NCBI RefSeq assembly: GCF_000018365.1
Contig: NC_011529.1
Coordinates: 1,054,001-1,118,000 of the forward strand
Direction of reading: 5' to 3'
DNA length: 64,000 nucleotides
Source of the DNA: Thermococcus onnurineus NA1
GTDB lineage: Archaea; Methanobacteriota_B; Thermococci; Thermococcales; Thermococcaceae
A program made the translations under genes and the position numbers. The first letter of the stretch is position 1, and each line of letters starts with the position of its first letter. This document shows positions 8,858-18,043 of this stretch, one piece after another. The notes beneath the pieces were generated by a model. That model was not told where the DNA came from and did not search any database. It was given only the letters and a program-made list of their open reading frames with translations.

Positions 8858-9442
8858 ATGAAGAAGGTCGCGGTAATAGACATCGAGGGGACTTTAACAG
8901 ACTTCGAGTTCTGGAGGGAGATGGCCAGAATAACCGGAAAACGGGAGATAGAGGAGCTTCTTGAAAAGGGCCTCTCCGGGGAGGTGGAGTGGCTGGATTC
9001 CCTCCTCAAACGGGTGGGGCTCATAAGAGGTATCGACGAGGGGACGTTCCTCAGGACGAGGGAGAAGGTAAACGTGAGTCCTGAGGCGAGAGAGCTCGTT
9101 GAAACGCTCAGGGAGAAGGGCTTTAAGGTGGTTCTCATCAGCGGTTCCTTTGAGGAGGTTCTTGAGCCCTTTAAGGAACTCGGAGATGAGTTCATGGCCA
9201 ATCGGGCAATCTTTGAGGATGGGAAGTTCCAGGGAATAAGGCTAAGATTCCGGGATAAAGGGGAGTTCCTCAAAAGATTCAGGGATGGTTTTATCCTCGC
9301 TATGGGAGATGGTTACGCGGACGCCAAGATGTTCGAGAGGGCCGACATGGGGATAGCCGTCGGCAGAGAGATACCCGGGGCAGATCTTCTGGTAAAAGAC
9401 CTGAAAGAGCTGGTGGATTTTATAAAGAATCTAAAGCCTTAG
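8858..9442 (+). CDS. HAD-superfamily phosphatase, SerB-like
   Basis: This protein of 194 residues has the HAD motif I 'VAVIDIEGTLT' with the DxE variant, motif II 'KVVLISGS', a Lys in the middle region, and motif III/IV 'AMGDGYADAKMFERADMGIAVG'. It resembles archaeal phosphoserine phosphatase-like enzymes (DxEGT group). The frame opens at 8843 with a GTG, but the ATG at 8858 sits behind GAGGGGAT at good spacing, so I chose it. A second HAD of the same kind lies at 18044-18667. Confidence 0.75.
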   Translation: MKKVAVIDIEGTLTDFEFWREMARITGKREIEELLEKGLSGEVEWLDSLLKRVGLIRGIDEGTFLRTREKVNVSPEARELVETLREKGFKVVLISGSFEEVLEPFKELGDEFMANRAIFEDGKFQGIRLRFRDKGEFLKRFRDGFILAMGDGYADAKMFERADMGIAVGREIPGADLLVKDLKELVDFIKNLKP

Positions 9443-9803
9443 TTCTCAGCCGCCAGCCGTTGATATTGAATCCTCCCATTCTCTTGAAGATGTGCGTTAT
9501 GACTCTCTCCAGATTTTCAGCCTTGCTTCTCTCAAGAGCATTCAGGAACAGCCCTACGAACTCCCTATCGGGGAATTCCCCAAACATGTACGCTTTTCTG
9601 AACCCTTTGTCCCCGAAAAGGTGGCAAACTTTGCTCGCTGGAGGAATTTCAACACCCAAGAACTTCGAATAAACCTCAAGGGCTCTGCTGAGAGCCAGGT
9701 GGTAGAGGTAGCCAGAACTGGGATCGTTTCTGTCTTCAGCGCCCTTCAGACTGTCAAGCATGTCCCAGAGAGAGTACTTAGCTACTTCCATTCCAGGTCT
9801 CAT
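9420..9803 (-). CDS. HEPN-like helical domain, probably the C-terminal half of a split nucleotidyltransferase
   Basis: The product is helical (EVAKYSLWDMLDSLKGAED..., YHLALSRALEVYSKFLGVEIPP) and matches the C-terminal substrate or partner domain often fused to minimal nucleotidyltransferases. The frame overlaps the nucleotidyltransferase gene upstream. There is no ribosome site before ATG 9803, ATG 9791 or TTG 9815. Removing one G near 9790 would join the two frames as ...DETWNEVAKYSLWD. I therefore think this is one gene of about 250 residues broken by an indel, though a two-gene HEPN/MNT pair cannot be excluded. Confidence 0.5.
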   Translation of the reverse strand: MRPGMEVAKYSLWDMLDSLKGAEDRNDPSSGYLYHLALSRALEVYSKFLGVEIPPASKVCHLFGDKGFRKAYMFGEFPDREFVGLFLNALERSKAENLERVITHIFKRMGGFNINGWRLRTKALDSL

Positions 9804-10185
9804 CGGGCCGTTCAAAGGGTCTCTTCATGTATTCCAGCGCTTCCGCTTTGAGAACCTCAGCTATTCCAGTCCTGTCAAAGAGCACTTTCCCAATTACTAT
9901 AATCCTCGCCGTGGCCCGGCTGTTCTGGGCAAACTCATCCTCAAAGTAGTGTCTGATCTGTCTCGCGGGATTTGCGAAGTACTCAATTAGAGTCCCATCT
10001 ATAACGACGTTTCCCCTCTCCCTCCATTCCACGTCATCGGAGAGCACGATGTAAACGTCTACATCGGAGTATCTGGTCTGTAGCCCCACTGCATAACTTC
10101 CAGTTAGCAGAGCGGCCTCAACGAAGTCCTTAATTTTCCAGTCCTCGATGAACTGTTCCAAAGCGAGTTTCCAGTCTGCCTCCAT
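9778..10185 (-). CDS. Minimal nucleotidyltransferase domain protein
   Basis: The 135-residue product carries the nucleotidyltransferase signature 'GSYAVGLQTRYSDVDVYIVL', that is GSxxxG...SDxDx, where the two Asp bind metal, and a third acidic position in 'GTLIEYFANP'. Such domains act as antitoxins that AMPylate a HEPN partner, or as general nucleotide transferases. The C-terminal end (DETWNGSS) looks like read-through after a frameshift. See the overlapping helical domain for the likely continuation. Confidence 0.65.
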   Translation of the reverse strand: MEADWKLALEQFIEDWKIKDFVEAALLTGSYAVGLQTRYSDVDVYIVLSDDVEWRERGNVVIDGTLIEYFANPARQIRHYFEDEFAQNSRATARIIVIGKVLFDRTGIAEVLKAEALEYMKRPFERPDETWNGSS

Positions 10186-10229
10186 ACATATCTCCTCTAT
10201 TCAAAGTAAAATAAAGAGATCCAAGGCTT

Positions 10230-10793
10230 CTAAAACTCCGGAATCCTTATCGGCGCCTGAAGTTCCTTCTCCGAGTTTTCAAGATTTGTGGCGAGCATCT
10301 TTATCCTTTCAACACCCTTGATTTCCTTTATGAACTCGGCGACGCTCTTCGGCACGAGCTCCTCCCAGGGTTCTCCTTCCACCATACGCTTCCTTATTTC
10401 GGTTGCCGAGAGGATGTCCTTCCTGAACATGGGTTGTACTATGACCTCGTATCCCCGCTCACGGAAGAGCTGAGCGACAAGAGAGTTTCCAGTGAAGACG
10501 ACGTCAAATCTTGGAACCATGCTCTGGACGTAGGTTGACCAGATGGCGTTGAAGTTGATGTCTGGTAGCGGAATCAGGTAGTAGCGCTTCTCCAGACCCG
10601 CCTCGTCCAGAGCCCTTATGAGCATCTCCATCCTTTCGCTCGTCGTGAAGGGATTCTTGAGCGTGTGGCTGGCCTGGGCGCTGCCGATGCCTATTATTAC
10701 CTCGTCCACCTGCGAGAAAACAAACTCAAGGGCCTTTATGTGCCCGTTGTGAACCGGCTGGAAACGGCCGACGAACAGACCGCGCTTCGGCAT
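10230..10793 (-). CDS. nadM: Nicotinamide-nucleotide adenylyltransferase
   Basis: The 187-residue protein is the archaeal NMN adenylyltransferase. It has 'GLFVGRFQPVHNGHIKALEF' at the N-terminus with the (H/T)xGH nucleotide-binding motif, 'NPFTTSERMEMLIRAL', and 'DILSATEIRKRMVEGEPW' with the second ISSTxIR-like motif. It makes NAD+ from NMN and ATP in the cytoplasm. The start is ATG 10793, which follows GAGGTGA at six bases. It is 12 bases downstream of the SAM hydrolase-type gene on the same strand and probably shares its transcript. Confidence 0.92.
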   Translation of the reverse strand: MPKRGLFVGRFQPVHNGHIKALEFVFSQVDEVIIGIGSAQASHTLKNPFTTSERMEMLIRALDEAGLEKRYYLIPLPDINFNAIWSTYVQSMVPRFDVVFTGNSLVAQLFRERGYEVIVQPMFRKDILSATEIRKRMVEGEPWEELVPKSVAEFIKEIKGVERIKMLATNLENSEKELQAPIRIPEF

Positions 10794-10805
10794 TTTAATC
10801 ACCTC

Positions 10806-13232
<2,427 letters not shown>

Positions 13233-13236
<4 letters not shown>

Positions 13237-13772
13237 TAGTAGTACTTCGCCTTGGACACAGACCGGAGAGGGATAAAAGGATAACCACACATGTGGCCTT
13301 AACAGCTAGAGCCTTCGGGGCAGATAAAATAATAATCGCGGCTGAGCTCGACGAGCACGTTAAGGATAGTGTAGAGGACGTCGTTGAGAGGTGGGGCGGA
13401 CCCTTTGAGATAGAATTCAACCCGAGCTGGAAAAAAGTGATGCGCGAGTGGAAAGAGATGGGCGGAATAATGGTCCATCTGACCATGTACGGTATTCACA
13501 TCGATGATGCCGTTCCGAAGATTAAGGAAGAACTGAAATCGGGAAGAGACATTATGGTGATCGTCGGCGCCGAGAAGGTGCCAAAAGAAGTTTACGAAAT
13601 GGCCGACTACAACGTGGCCGTAGGAAACCAGCCCCACAGCGAGGTGGCTGCTTTAGCAGTCTTCCTCGACAGACTTCTCAATGGTGCTGGCCTGAGGAAG
13701 GAGTTCCAGAACGCAAGGCTCAAGATAATACCTCAGGAGAAGGGCAAGAAAGTGGTAGAGCTGGGGGAGTAA
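13233..13772 (+). CDS. trm56: tRNA (cytidine(56)-2'-O)-methyltransferase
   Basis: The 179-residue protein matches archaeal Trm56 (SPOUT family), which methylates the ribose of C56 in the T-loop of tRNAs. Visible features are the N-terminal '[28 protein letters not shown]' and the knotted SAM-binding region '[42 protein letters not shown]'. The ATG at 13233 overlaps the stop of the lipoprotein gene by four bases, and the phosphatidyltransferase gene follows at three bases, so the three are likely co-translated. Confidence 0.88.
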
Positions 13773-13775
13773 GGC

Positions 13776-14339
13776 ATGGTGCTCAACAGGTACAGGGCCA
13801 ACGTCAAAGGCTTCCTTGAGGCCATCGTAAGGCCACTCGCAAAAGCTGGGGTTACACCAAATCAGATAACCTTCGTCGGGCTTTTGATAAGTTTAATCGG
13901 CGCCTACTTCTTCTACCGCGGCGAGCAGTTTATAGCCGCCCTCGTCCTTCTCTTTGGTTCTCTCATTGATGCACTCGACGGAACTCTCGCCAGAATGACG
14001 GGCAAGACGAGCAAGTTTGGAGCATTCCTAGATTCAACCTTTGACAGGATAAGCGATGGGGCCGTGCTCTTCGGAATAGCCCTCGGAAACCTTGTTGACT
14101 GGAGGATAGCTTTCATCGCCTTCATGGGGAGCTATCTCGTCAGCTACGAGCGCTGCAGGGCCGAGCTTGCCGGCTCCGGAACTTTGGCGGTGGGAATAGC
14201 GGAGAGGGCAGAAAGACTCCTCATACTTATAATCACCGCCCTGTTCGGATACGTGGAGTACGGCGTCTACATCGTCGCCGTTCTGGCATGGATAACAGTT
14301 CTCCAGAGGATGTGGGAGGCCTACAAAAGATTGAAGTGA
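13776..14339 (+). CDS. CDP-alcohol phosphatidyltransferase, archaetidylinositol phosphate synthase type
   Basis: This 187-residue membrane protein carries the CDP-alcohol phosphotransferase signature D-x2-DG-x2-AR-x8-G-x3-D-x3-D, seen as 'DALDGTLARMTGKTSKFGAFLDSTFD'. About six membrane segments are visible. The archaeal family joins CDP-archaeol and inositol phosphate in ether-lipid head-group synthesis; that exact substrate is inferred from the family. The gene follows Trm56 directly. Right after the stop lies a C/D box sRNA. Confidence 0.8.
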   Translation: MVLNRYRANVKGFLEAIVRPLAKAGVTPNQITFVGLLISLIGAYFFYRGEQFIAALVLLFGSLIDALDGTLARMTGKTSKFGAFLDSTFDRISDGAVLFGIALGNLVDWRIAFIAFMGSYLVSYERCRAELAGSGTLAVGIAERAERLLILIITALFGYVEYGVYIVAVLAWITVLQRMWEAYKRLK

Positions 14340-14342
14340 AAA

Positions 14343-14424
14343 GAAGGGGGAATGACGAGAATTTCGCTAGCTGAAACGCGCTTTGCACTGGATGATGAGC
14401 CCTGCCGTTGCCGACCCCTTTCTC
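14343..14424 (+). ncRNA. C/D box guide sRNA 1
   Basis: The segment has all boxes in order: C box ATGACGA (14352-14358), a 12-nt guide GAATTTCGCTAG (14359-14370), D' box CTGA (14371-14374), a 17-nt spacer, C' box ATGATGA (14392-14398), a 12-nt guide GCCCTGCCGTTG (14399-14410), and D box CCGA (14411-14414). Flanking GAAGGGGG and CCCCTTTC can form the end stem. The first guide is complementary to TAGCGAAATTC, a universally conserved 23S rRNA stretch near helix 69-71; this is from memory of the rRNA. It lies in the convergent gap before the HAD gene. Confidence 0.75.
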
Positions 14425-15133
14425 ATTTCTCGAGCATGCCCCTGGCTATCTCGACGACCTCTCCAAGCTTTGAGACGACAAAATCGCAGTTCTCCCAGAG
14501 CTCACGCTTTGTCCCACTCGGGTCGAGCAGGACGCTAATCATGCCGACGCTTTTCGCTCCGACGCAGTCCTTTGCCGGATTATCGCCGACGTAAATGGCC
14601 TCCTCGGCTTTAACTCCCGCCTTCTCCAGGGCAAGCTGGAAGGGCCTAGGATGAGGCTTGTAGTAGCCAGCGTCCTCGCTGGTCGTTATGCTGTCGAAGA
14701 GCTCGTAGATGCCGAGAGCCTTAAGGTGAGCCTCGATGTAGTCGTTGTCAGAGTCGGTTATAATGCCAACATGGAGGCCAAGGTCTTTCAGGACCTTAAT
14801 CGTTTCAACGGCATCGTCGAAGAGTTTTCCGTATTTTTCGTGCATGGCGATGCTTATCTCCCAGAAATCCTCGGGAACGGAGAAGCCGTAGCGCTCGGCA
14901 ACCTTCCGCATGGCCTCGGTGTCGACGTCCCTTATCTTAACGTAGGGCTTTCCGGCGAGCTCCTTGAAGAGAGCCGAGCTTTCAGCCTCGTACTCCCCCC
15001 AGACTTTAACGACGTCCAAATCTTCCCTGCCGGCCCTTCTGAGAACATCCCCAACGATGCGTTGGTGGGTTACGTTTTCCCCCTCCTTTGTTATAAGCGT
15101 GCCGACGAAATCGAAGAAGACCGCTCTGAGCAT
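14423..15133 (-). CDS. HAD-superfamily hydrolase (subfamily IA)
   Basis: The 236-residue protein has HAD motif I 'AVFFDFVGTL' (DxV variant with Asp at both ends of the nucleophile loop), motif II 'HVGIITDSDND', a Lys in 'GYYKPHPRPFQLAL' and motif IV 'AIYVGDNPAKDCVGAKSVGM'. A helical cap lies between motifs I and II. It belongs to the subfamily IA hydrolases common in Thermococcales; the substrate is unknown. ATG 15133 follows GGTGG and is preferred over the upstream start at 15142. Confidence 0.78.
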   Translation of the reverse strand: MLRAVFFDFVGTLITKEGENVTHQRIVGDVLRRAGREDLDVVKVWGEYEAESSALFKELAGKPYVKIRDVDTEAMRKVAERYGFSVPEDFWEISIAMHEKYGKLFDDAVETIKVLKDLGLHVGIITDSDNDYIEAHLKALGIYELFDSITTSEDAGYYKPHPRPFQLALEKAGVKAEEAIYVGDNPAKDCVGAKSVGMISVLLDPSGTKRELWENCDFVVSKLGEVVEIARGMLEK

Positions 15134-15227
15134 CTTTACCACCGCAGGAATTTAGAAAGGGACGTTAAAACCGTTCCCTTGGCACAACGACAACTTTTAA
15201 TCGAAAAGTTTTCACGAACTTGCCTCG

Positions 15228-15296
15228 ATGACAGAAAAACTTTGGAAAGGCTTTTATCAATGGGTAGAGCACAAAGGGGAAAGGGAAGGGGGGTGA
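15228..15296 (+). CDS. Candidate 22-residue peptide upstream of the RAM-domain gene
   Basis: An ATG at 15228 opens a short frame (MTEKLWKGFYQWVEHKGERE-GG) whose TGA at 15294-15296 overlaps the GTG start of the next gene at 15293. A TATA-like AACTTTTAATC at 15192-15202 lies about 30 bases upstream, so the message could begin at or just before the ATG. The composition (Trp, Tyr, Lys, Glu) looks protein-like and the tight stop-start overlap is typical of coupled genes. It may be a leader peptide or chance. Confidence 0.3.
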   Translation: MTEKLWKGFYQWVEHKGEREGG

Positions 15297-15574
15297 GCAA
15301 AATCGAAGCAATACTCCTCGTCTGGGGTGTCCGGGACGAGGTTTTAGAGAAGCTCCCCGTCGAAGGTTACTGGCTCTACGGGGAGTACGACTTCATAGCG
15401 AAAGTAGAGTTCATGAGCGAGAAGGAAGCCGAGGAGTTTGAGAGGAAGCTTAGAAGGCTTATTCACGGAGGAACCTTCAAGCTCATTCCGGTAAAGCTCT
15501 CCGCCGTCAAGAACAGTGAAGGAGAAGGAGTTAAAGTGAGCATGTTCGAGAGCGTCAGAGCTTCGGCCCCATGA
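15293..15574 (+). CDS. Stand-alone Lrp/AsnC-like effector (RAM) domain protein
   Basis: The 93-residue product (MSKIEAILLVWG..., GYWLYGEYDFIAKVEFMSEKEAEEFERKLRRL) matches the alpha-beta effector domain of Lrp/AsnC regulators, the phrase G-xYD-hh-hh-V being typical. No helix-turn-helix is present, so it could bind a ligand or pair with a full-length regulator. The frame is open far upstream, but that part is antisense to the HAD gene and not coding. GTG 15293 follows GGGAAGGGGG; an in-frame ATG at 15260 is a less likely start. The 3' end overlaps the convergent ASCH gene by 20 bases. Confidence 0.65.
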   Translation: MSKIEAILLVWGVRDEVLEKLPVEGYWLYGEYDFIAKVEFMSEKEAEEFERKLRRLIHGGTFKLIPVKLSAVKNSEGEGVKVSMFESVRASAP

Positions 15575-16124
15575 GGCCCCTTTTTTTCAGCTCTTCGTAG
15601 GCCCTCCTCAACGCGTCTCTTATCAGATAGCGCTTGTTCAAACCTCCAAGTCTGTAGGCAGCTTTCCTTAGACTGCCCGCCTGAAGGAAGAGCTCAATGA
15701 GCTTTCTGTCCCCCTCAGGAAGGTCAAGATGCTTCAGGGCCATCTCGGCTATCTCAATCGGCAGGTTCCCCTCGTAGGCGTAGTCAGATGAGGTAACCGG
15801 CTTATCAAAGCGCTCAACGATGCGGAATACTATCACGTGGGCCTTTGAATCATCGTTCACGTACCTGTAGTGCTCCTTCAAAGCTTTAATCAGCTCCTCC
15901 CTGCTTGAAAATCCGTCGAGAAAAGCGTCCTCATCTGTGAGCTCCCCAACTGTCTTGCTTTCGACCCTCTCGATTACGGCCTTTGCTATAGCGTAGCCAC
16001 CTGAGTGGATGAGCACTTCGTCGCCGGACTGGAGGTTTGGTCTTCTGCCCAACCTCACTGTGGCTCTTTTCTTGCCCTTGAGGATTAAATCGGCGTATTT
16101 ACCGTCGAACTCGAGGTGCTTCAT
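15555..16124 (-). CDS. ASCH-domain protein with C-terminal helical domain
   Basis: The N-terminal 115 residues form an ASCH domain (FDGKYADLILKGKKRATVRLG..., SGDEVLIHSGGYAIAKAVIERVESKTVGEL), a beta-barrel related to PUA that is thought to bind RNA or nucleotides. The C-terminal part (RKLIELFLQAGSLRKAAYRLGGLNKRYLIRDALRRAYEELKKRGL) looks like a helix-turn-helix. Together they suggest an RNA- or DNA-linked regulator. ATG 16124 follows GGGGTGA. It is three bases downstream of another ASCH gene. Confidence 0.75.
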   Translation of the reverse strand: MKHLEFDGKYADLILKGKKRATVRLGRRPNLQSGDEVLIHSGGYAIAKAVIERVESKTVGELTDEDAFLDGFSSREELIKALKEHYRYVNDDSKAHVIVFRIVERFDKPVTSSDYAYEGNLPIEIAEMALKHLDLPEGDRKLIELFLQAGSLRKAAYRLGGLNKRYLIRDALRRAYEELKKRGLMGPKL

Positions 16125-16127
16125 GAC

Positions 16128-16463
16128 TCACCCCTCGCCGATCAGCTTGAACCTTATGGCTATTACCCCATACCTGTTCTCCTTCCACTTGGGGTACATG
16201 TTGTGGAACCTCTTAAGGGCCCTTTCAAAGCTCGGCTCATCAGGGAATATCTTCTTAATCTGCTCCTCGCGGAGAACCTGTCTGAACGTCTCGTAGCGCT
16301 TCACTCCCGTAACAACGGCAGGAACTTCGTTGTTGAAGAGTATCTTGTCACCCGGTTTTATGTTCCTCAGCTGGGGATATGCCACCCTAACCTCTATTCT
16401 CTTCTCTCCGGACTTGATGTAGTCGAGGTATTCGTCTCTCACGCGAAGTCTGTAAACCTTCAT
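16128..16463 (-). CDS. Small ASCH-domain protein
   Basis: The product of 111 residues is a single ASCH fold: '[57 protein letters not shown]' contains the typical GxK-x-hEVR and GD-x-I-x-F elements. Later '[19 protein letters not shown]' closes the barrel. It probably acts in RNA metabolism or translation, but this is only inferred. The start is ATG 16463 (MKVYRLRV). It forms a two-gene unit with the larger ASCH protein, the result perhaps of an old duplication. Confidence 0.72.
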   Translation of the reverse strand: MKVYRLRVRDEYLDYIKSGEKRIEVRVAYPQLRNIKPGDKILFNNEVPAVVTGVKRYETFRQVLREEQIKKIFPDEPSFERALKRFHNMYPKWKENRYGVIAIRFKLIGEG

Positions 16464-16556
16464 TTTCACCACGCTTCCATTTTTCGCTCCGCTTAAAAGC
16501 TTAGCCGATGGAAACTTTTAAATCCTTTAGCGCCGCAGATAGTTTAGGTGTGAGAG

Positions 16557-16724
16557 ATGATAAGAAAAGCCCAGAGCGCGATTGAGTACCTTTTCATGCT
16601 GGCCGCTGTGCTCGTGCTCGTAGTCATGGCGGCTAGAGTCGTGCTCAACGGAACGAAGAACCTCAACGAGGCAATATCTAATTACACCACTCAGGTCAGA
16701 AAGCAGATTCTCGAAGACCTTTGA
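16557..16724 (+). CDS. Small class III signal peptide (pilin-like) protein
   Basis: This 55-residue gene (MIRKAQSAIEYLFMLAAVLVL...) has the archaeal class III prepilin signal: short basic leader, the Q-S-x-I-E motif, then a hydrophobic helix starting right at the cleavage point (before Q6). The rest is a short polar tail with an N-glycosylation-like NGT. TATA CTTTTAAATC at 16515-16524 and ribosome site GGTGTGA support it. It lies nine bases upstream of a prepilin peptidase gene, which would be its natural processing enzyme. It could be a minor pilin or pilus core subunit. Confidence 0.75.
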   Translation: MIRKAQSAIEYLFMLAAVLVLVVMAARVVLNGTKNLNEAISNYTTQVRKQILEDL

Positions 16725-16733
16725 GGTGGGATT

Positions 16734-17864
16734 ATGGACTACGTTCCACTCATTCTGGGGCTGGTTATGGGAGTAGCTACCTCGTACACTGACATGAAGA
16801 CCGGCTTTATCGACGACCTCCATGTATTTCCGATAGCTGGTCTGGGCATAGTTTACTACCTCTACAGGGGTTTCTTCGTTGAGCACAACACCATGCTTGC
16901 GCTCTCAGGGCTTATCGGTTTCTTCATCGGGCTTGTCCTGGGCCTTGTTCTATACTTCCTCGGCGCTTGGGCGAGCGGAGACGTTGTAATACTGGCGGGT
17001 TTCTCCGCCCTGCTGCCATATCCCCCATCAACGGCCTCCCTAATCCCGCCATATGCCTTGAACTATCCGCTCTACCCCATCTCCATACTCCTCAACAGCA
17101 TCATCGCGATATTCCCCTTCATATTCCTCTACTCTCTGGGAGTGCTGATTGTCAGGAAAAAGTTCGCCGAGCTGAAGGAGATACTCACCAGTGGAGCAAG
17201 GCTCACAGTTGAAGTGGCACTCTGGATAACCGCGGCGCTGGGATTGCAGATAGTCCTCTACGAGACTATTGGAATAGCGCTTGGCGGCATCCTCTGGTGG
17301 CTGACAACCGTTGTCATCATAATTCTCCTCGGAAAGGCAGGGAAAATCGGAGACGTACTCGGGTTCATCGTCCTCGGCTACCTCATCTACCTCGACCCAG
17401 AAAGGGTTCTCTGGATCTTCGTCAGACTGCTCACCACGATATACCTCTTTAAGGTGTTCCTCTCGACCGTAAAGTTCATGCGCACCGAGGTTCTTATGGA
17501 GGAGATTCCAGTTGAGGAGCTGGAAGAGTGGGATATCTTAGGCGAGACTATATTCGAGAAGGACGGAATGATTGGAAGGGACAGAACGGATCCATTCACG
17601 CGCATGAAGACTGCCATCTTGACAGCCAACCTCGAACTGCTCAAACCTAACTACGGCAGGGTCATAGCATCTCCCACTGCAGAGGGGCTGAAGAAGGAGC
17701 AGATTGAGGAGCTCAAGCGCCTTGTTGAGGAAGGGAAACTCGAAAACAGCTTTTTAAGGAAAAAGGCCATGCCATTTGCCCCCGCACTCTTCATTGGCTT
17801 CCTGATAGCATACTTCTGGGGCGACATCTTCTGGTGGATACAGCTCAAAATAGCCGGGCTTTAG
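16734..17864 (+). CDS. Prepilin/prearchaellin peptidase, A24 family with C-terminal extension
   Basis: The 376-residue membrane protein has the two Asp motifs of type IV prepilin peptidases: 'YTDMKTGFIDD' near residue 20, and 'WASGDVVILAGFSALLP' near residue 82, a GxGD-like site in which ASGD replaces GxGD. About eight membrane segments and a cytoplasmic C-terminal part (residues 250-350) are seen; archaeal EppA-like and FlaK-like peptidases have such extensions. It probably cleaves class III signal peptides, possibly of the adjacent 55-residue pilin. Whether it also processes the archaellins is unknown. Confidence 0.78.
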   Translation: MDYVPLILGLVMGVATSYTDMKTGFIDDLHVFPIAGLGIVYYLYRGFFVEHNTMLALSGLIGFFIGLVLGLVLYFLGAWASGDVVILAGFSALLPYPPSTASLIPPYALNYPLYPISILLNSIIAIFPFIFLYSLGVLIVRKKFAELKEILTSGARLTVEVALWITAALGLQIVLYETIGIALGGILWWLTTVVIIILLGKAGKIGDVLGFIVLGYLIYLDPERVLWIFVRLLTTIYLFKVFLSTVKFMRTEVLMEEIPVEELEEWDILGETIFEKDGMIGRDRTDPFTRMKTAILTANLELLKPNYGRVIASPTAEGLKKEQIEELKRLVEEGKLENSFLRKKAMPFAPALFIGFLIAYFWGDIFWWIQLKIAGL

Positions 17865-17870
17865 TAATGC

Positions 17871-17877
17871 TTTTTAA
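17871..17877 (+). promoter_or_regulatory. TATA box for the H/ACA-C/D sRNA pair
   Basis: TTTTTAA at 17871-17877 lies about 23 bases upstream of the first base of the H/ACA stem at 17897, which is the usual archaeal TATA to start-site distance. It is the only AT-rich stretch in a GC-rich gap. Confidence 0.5.
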
Positions 17878-17895
17878 CTCCTCGCCGAACTCTCT

Positions 17896-17957
17896 ATCGG
17901 CCCGGCTGCCCGCCCTCTCCGCTGAGGAGTGAAGCGGGGGTTCCGGTCGGGCCGACA
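17896..17957 (+). ncRNA. Probable H/ACA box guide sRNA
   Basis: TCGGCCCG (17897-17904) pairs perfectly with CGGGCCGA (17948-17955), and the sequence ACA (17955-17957) closes the 3' end as an ACA box should. Above it CCCGC (17909-17913) can pair with GCGGG (17934-17938), leaving an internal loop whose 3' strand places the base of the upper stem about 16 nt from ACA. This fits the 14-16 nt rule of pseudouridine pockets. The tip contains two UGA triplets (17923-17925, 17930-17932) as in an L7Ae K-loop. The target was not identified. Confidence 0.5.
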
Positions 17958-18027
17958 GGGGGATGACGAGCTTTTGCTTTGCTGAAGCCGCGCTGCGTCG
18001 TGATGACCACGCCCTTCACCGACCCCG
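17958..18027 (+). ncRNA. C/D box guide sRNA 2
   Basis: The box order is C ATGACGA (17963-17969), guide GCTTTTGCTTTG (17970-17981), D' CTGA (17982-17985), spacer of 15, C' TGATGA (18001-18006), guide CCACGCCCTTCA (18007-18018), D CCGA (18019-18022). GGGG (17959-17962) and CCCC (18023-18026) form the end stem. C to D spans 60 nt, typical for Pyrococcus sRNAs. The D guide is complementary to TGAAGGGCGTGG, which occurs in the 5' part of archaeal 23S rRNA as I recall it. It follows the H/ACA candidate directly, so one transcript may hold both. Confidence 0.75.
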
Positions 18028-18043
18028 AGAAAAGCATAGAAAA

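Noticed and set aside
9420-10185. HEPN/MNT toxin-antitoxin pair as a defence system
   Set aside because: The frames join by one base and the second has no ribosome site; the HEPN catalytic Rx4-6H motif is not clear. A single split gene is the simpler reading.
15160-15185. Imperfect hairpin GGGACGTTAAAACCGTTCCC as an RNA element
   Set aside because: The arms mismatch, the loop is AT-rich, and it lies before the likely transcription start, so no function can be supported.
14651-15292. Upstream 214 codons of the frame that ends with the RAM-domain protein
   Set aside because: They are antisense to the HAD hydrolase gene and have no independent support.
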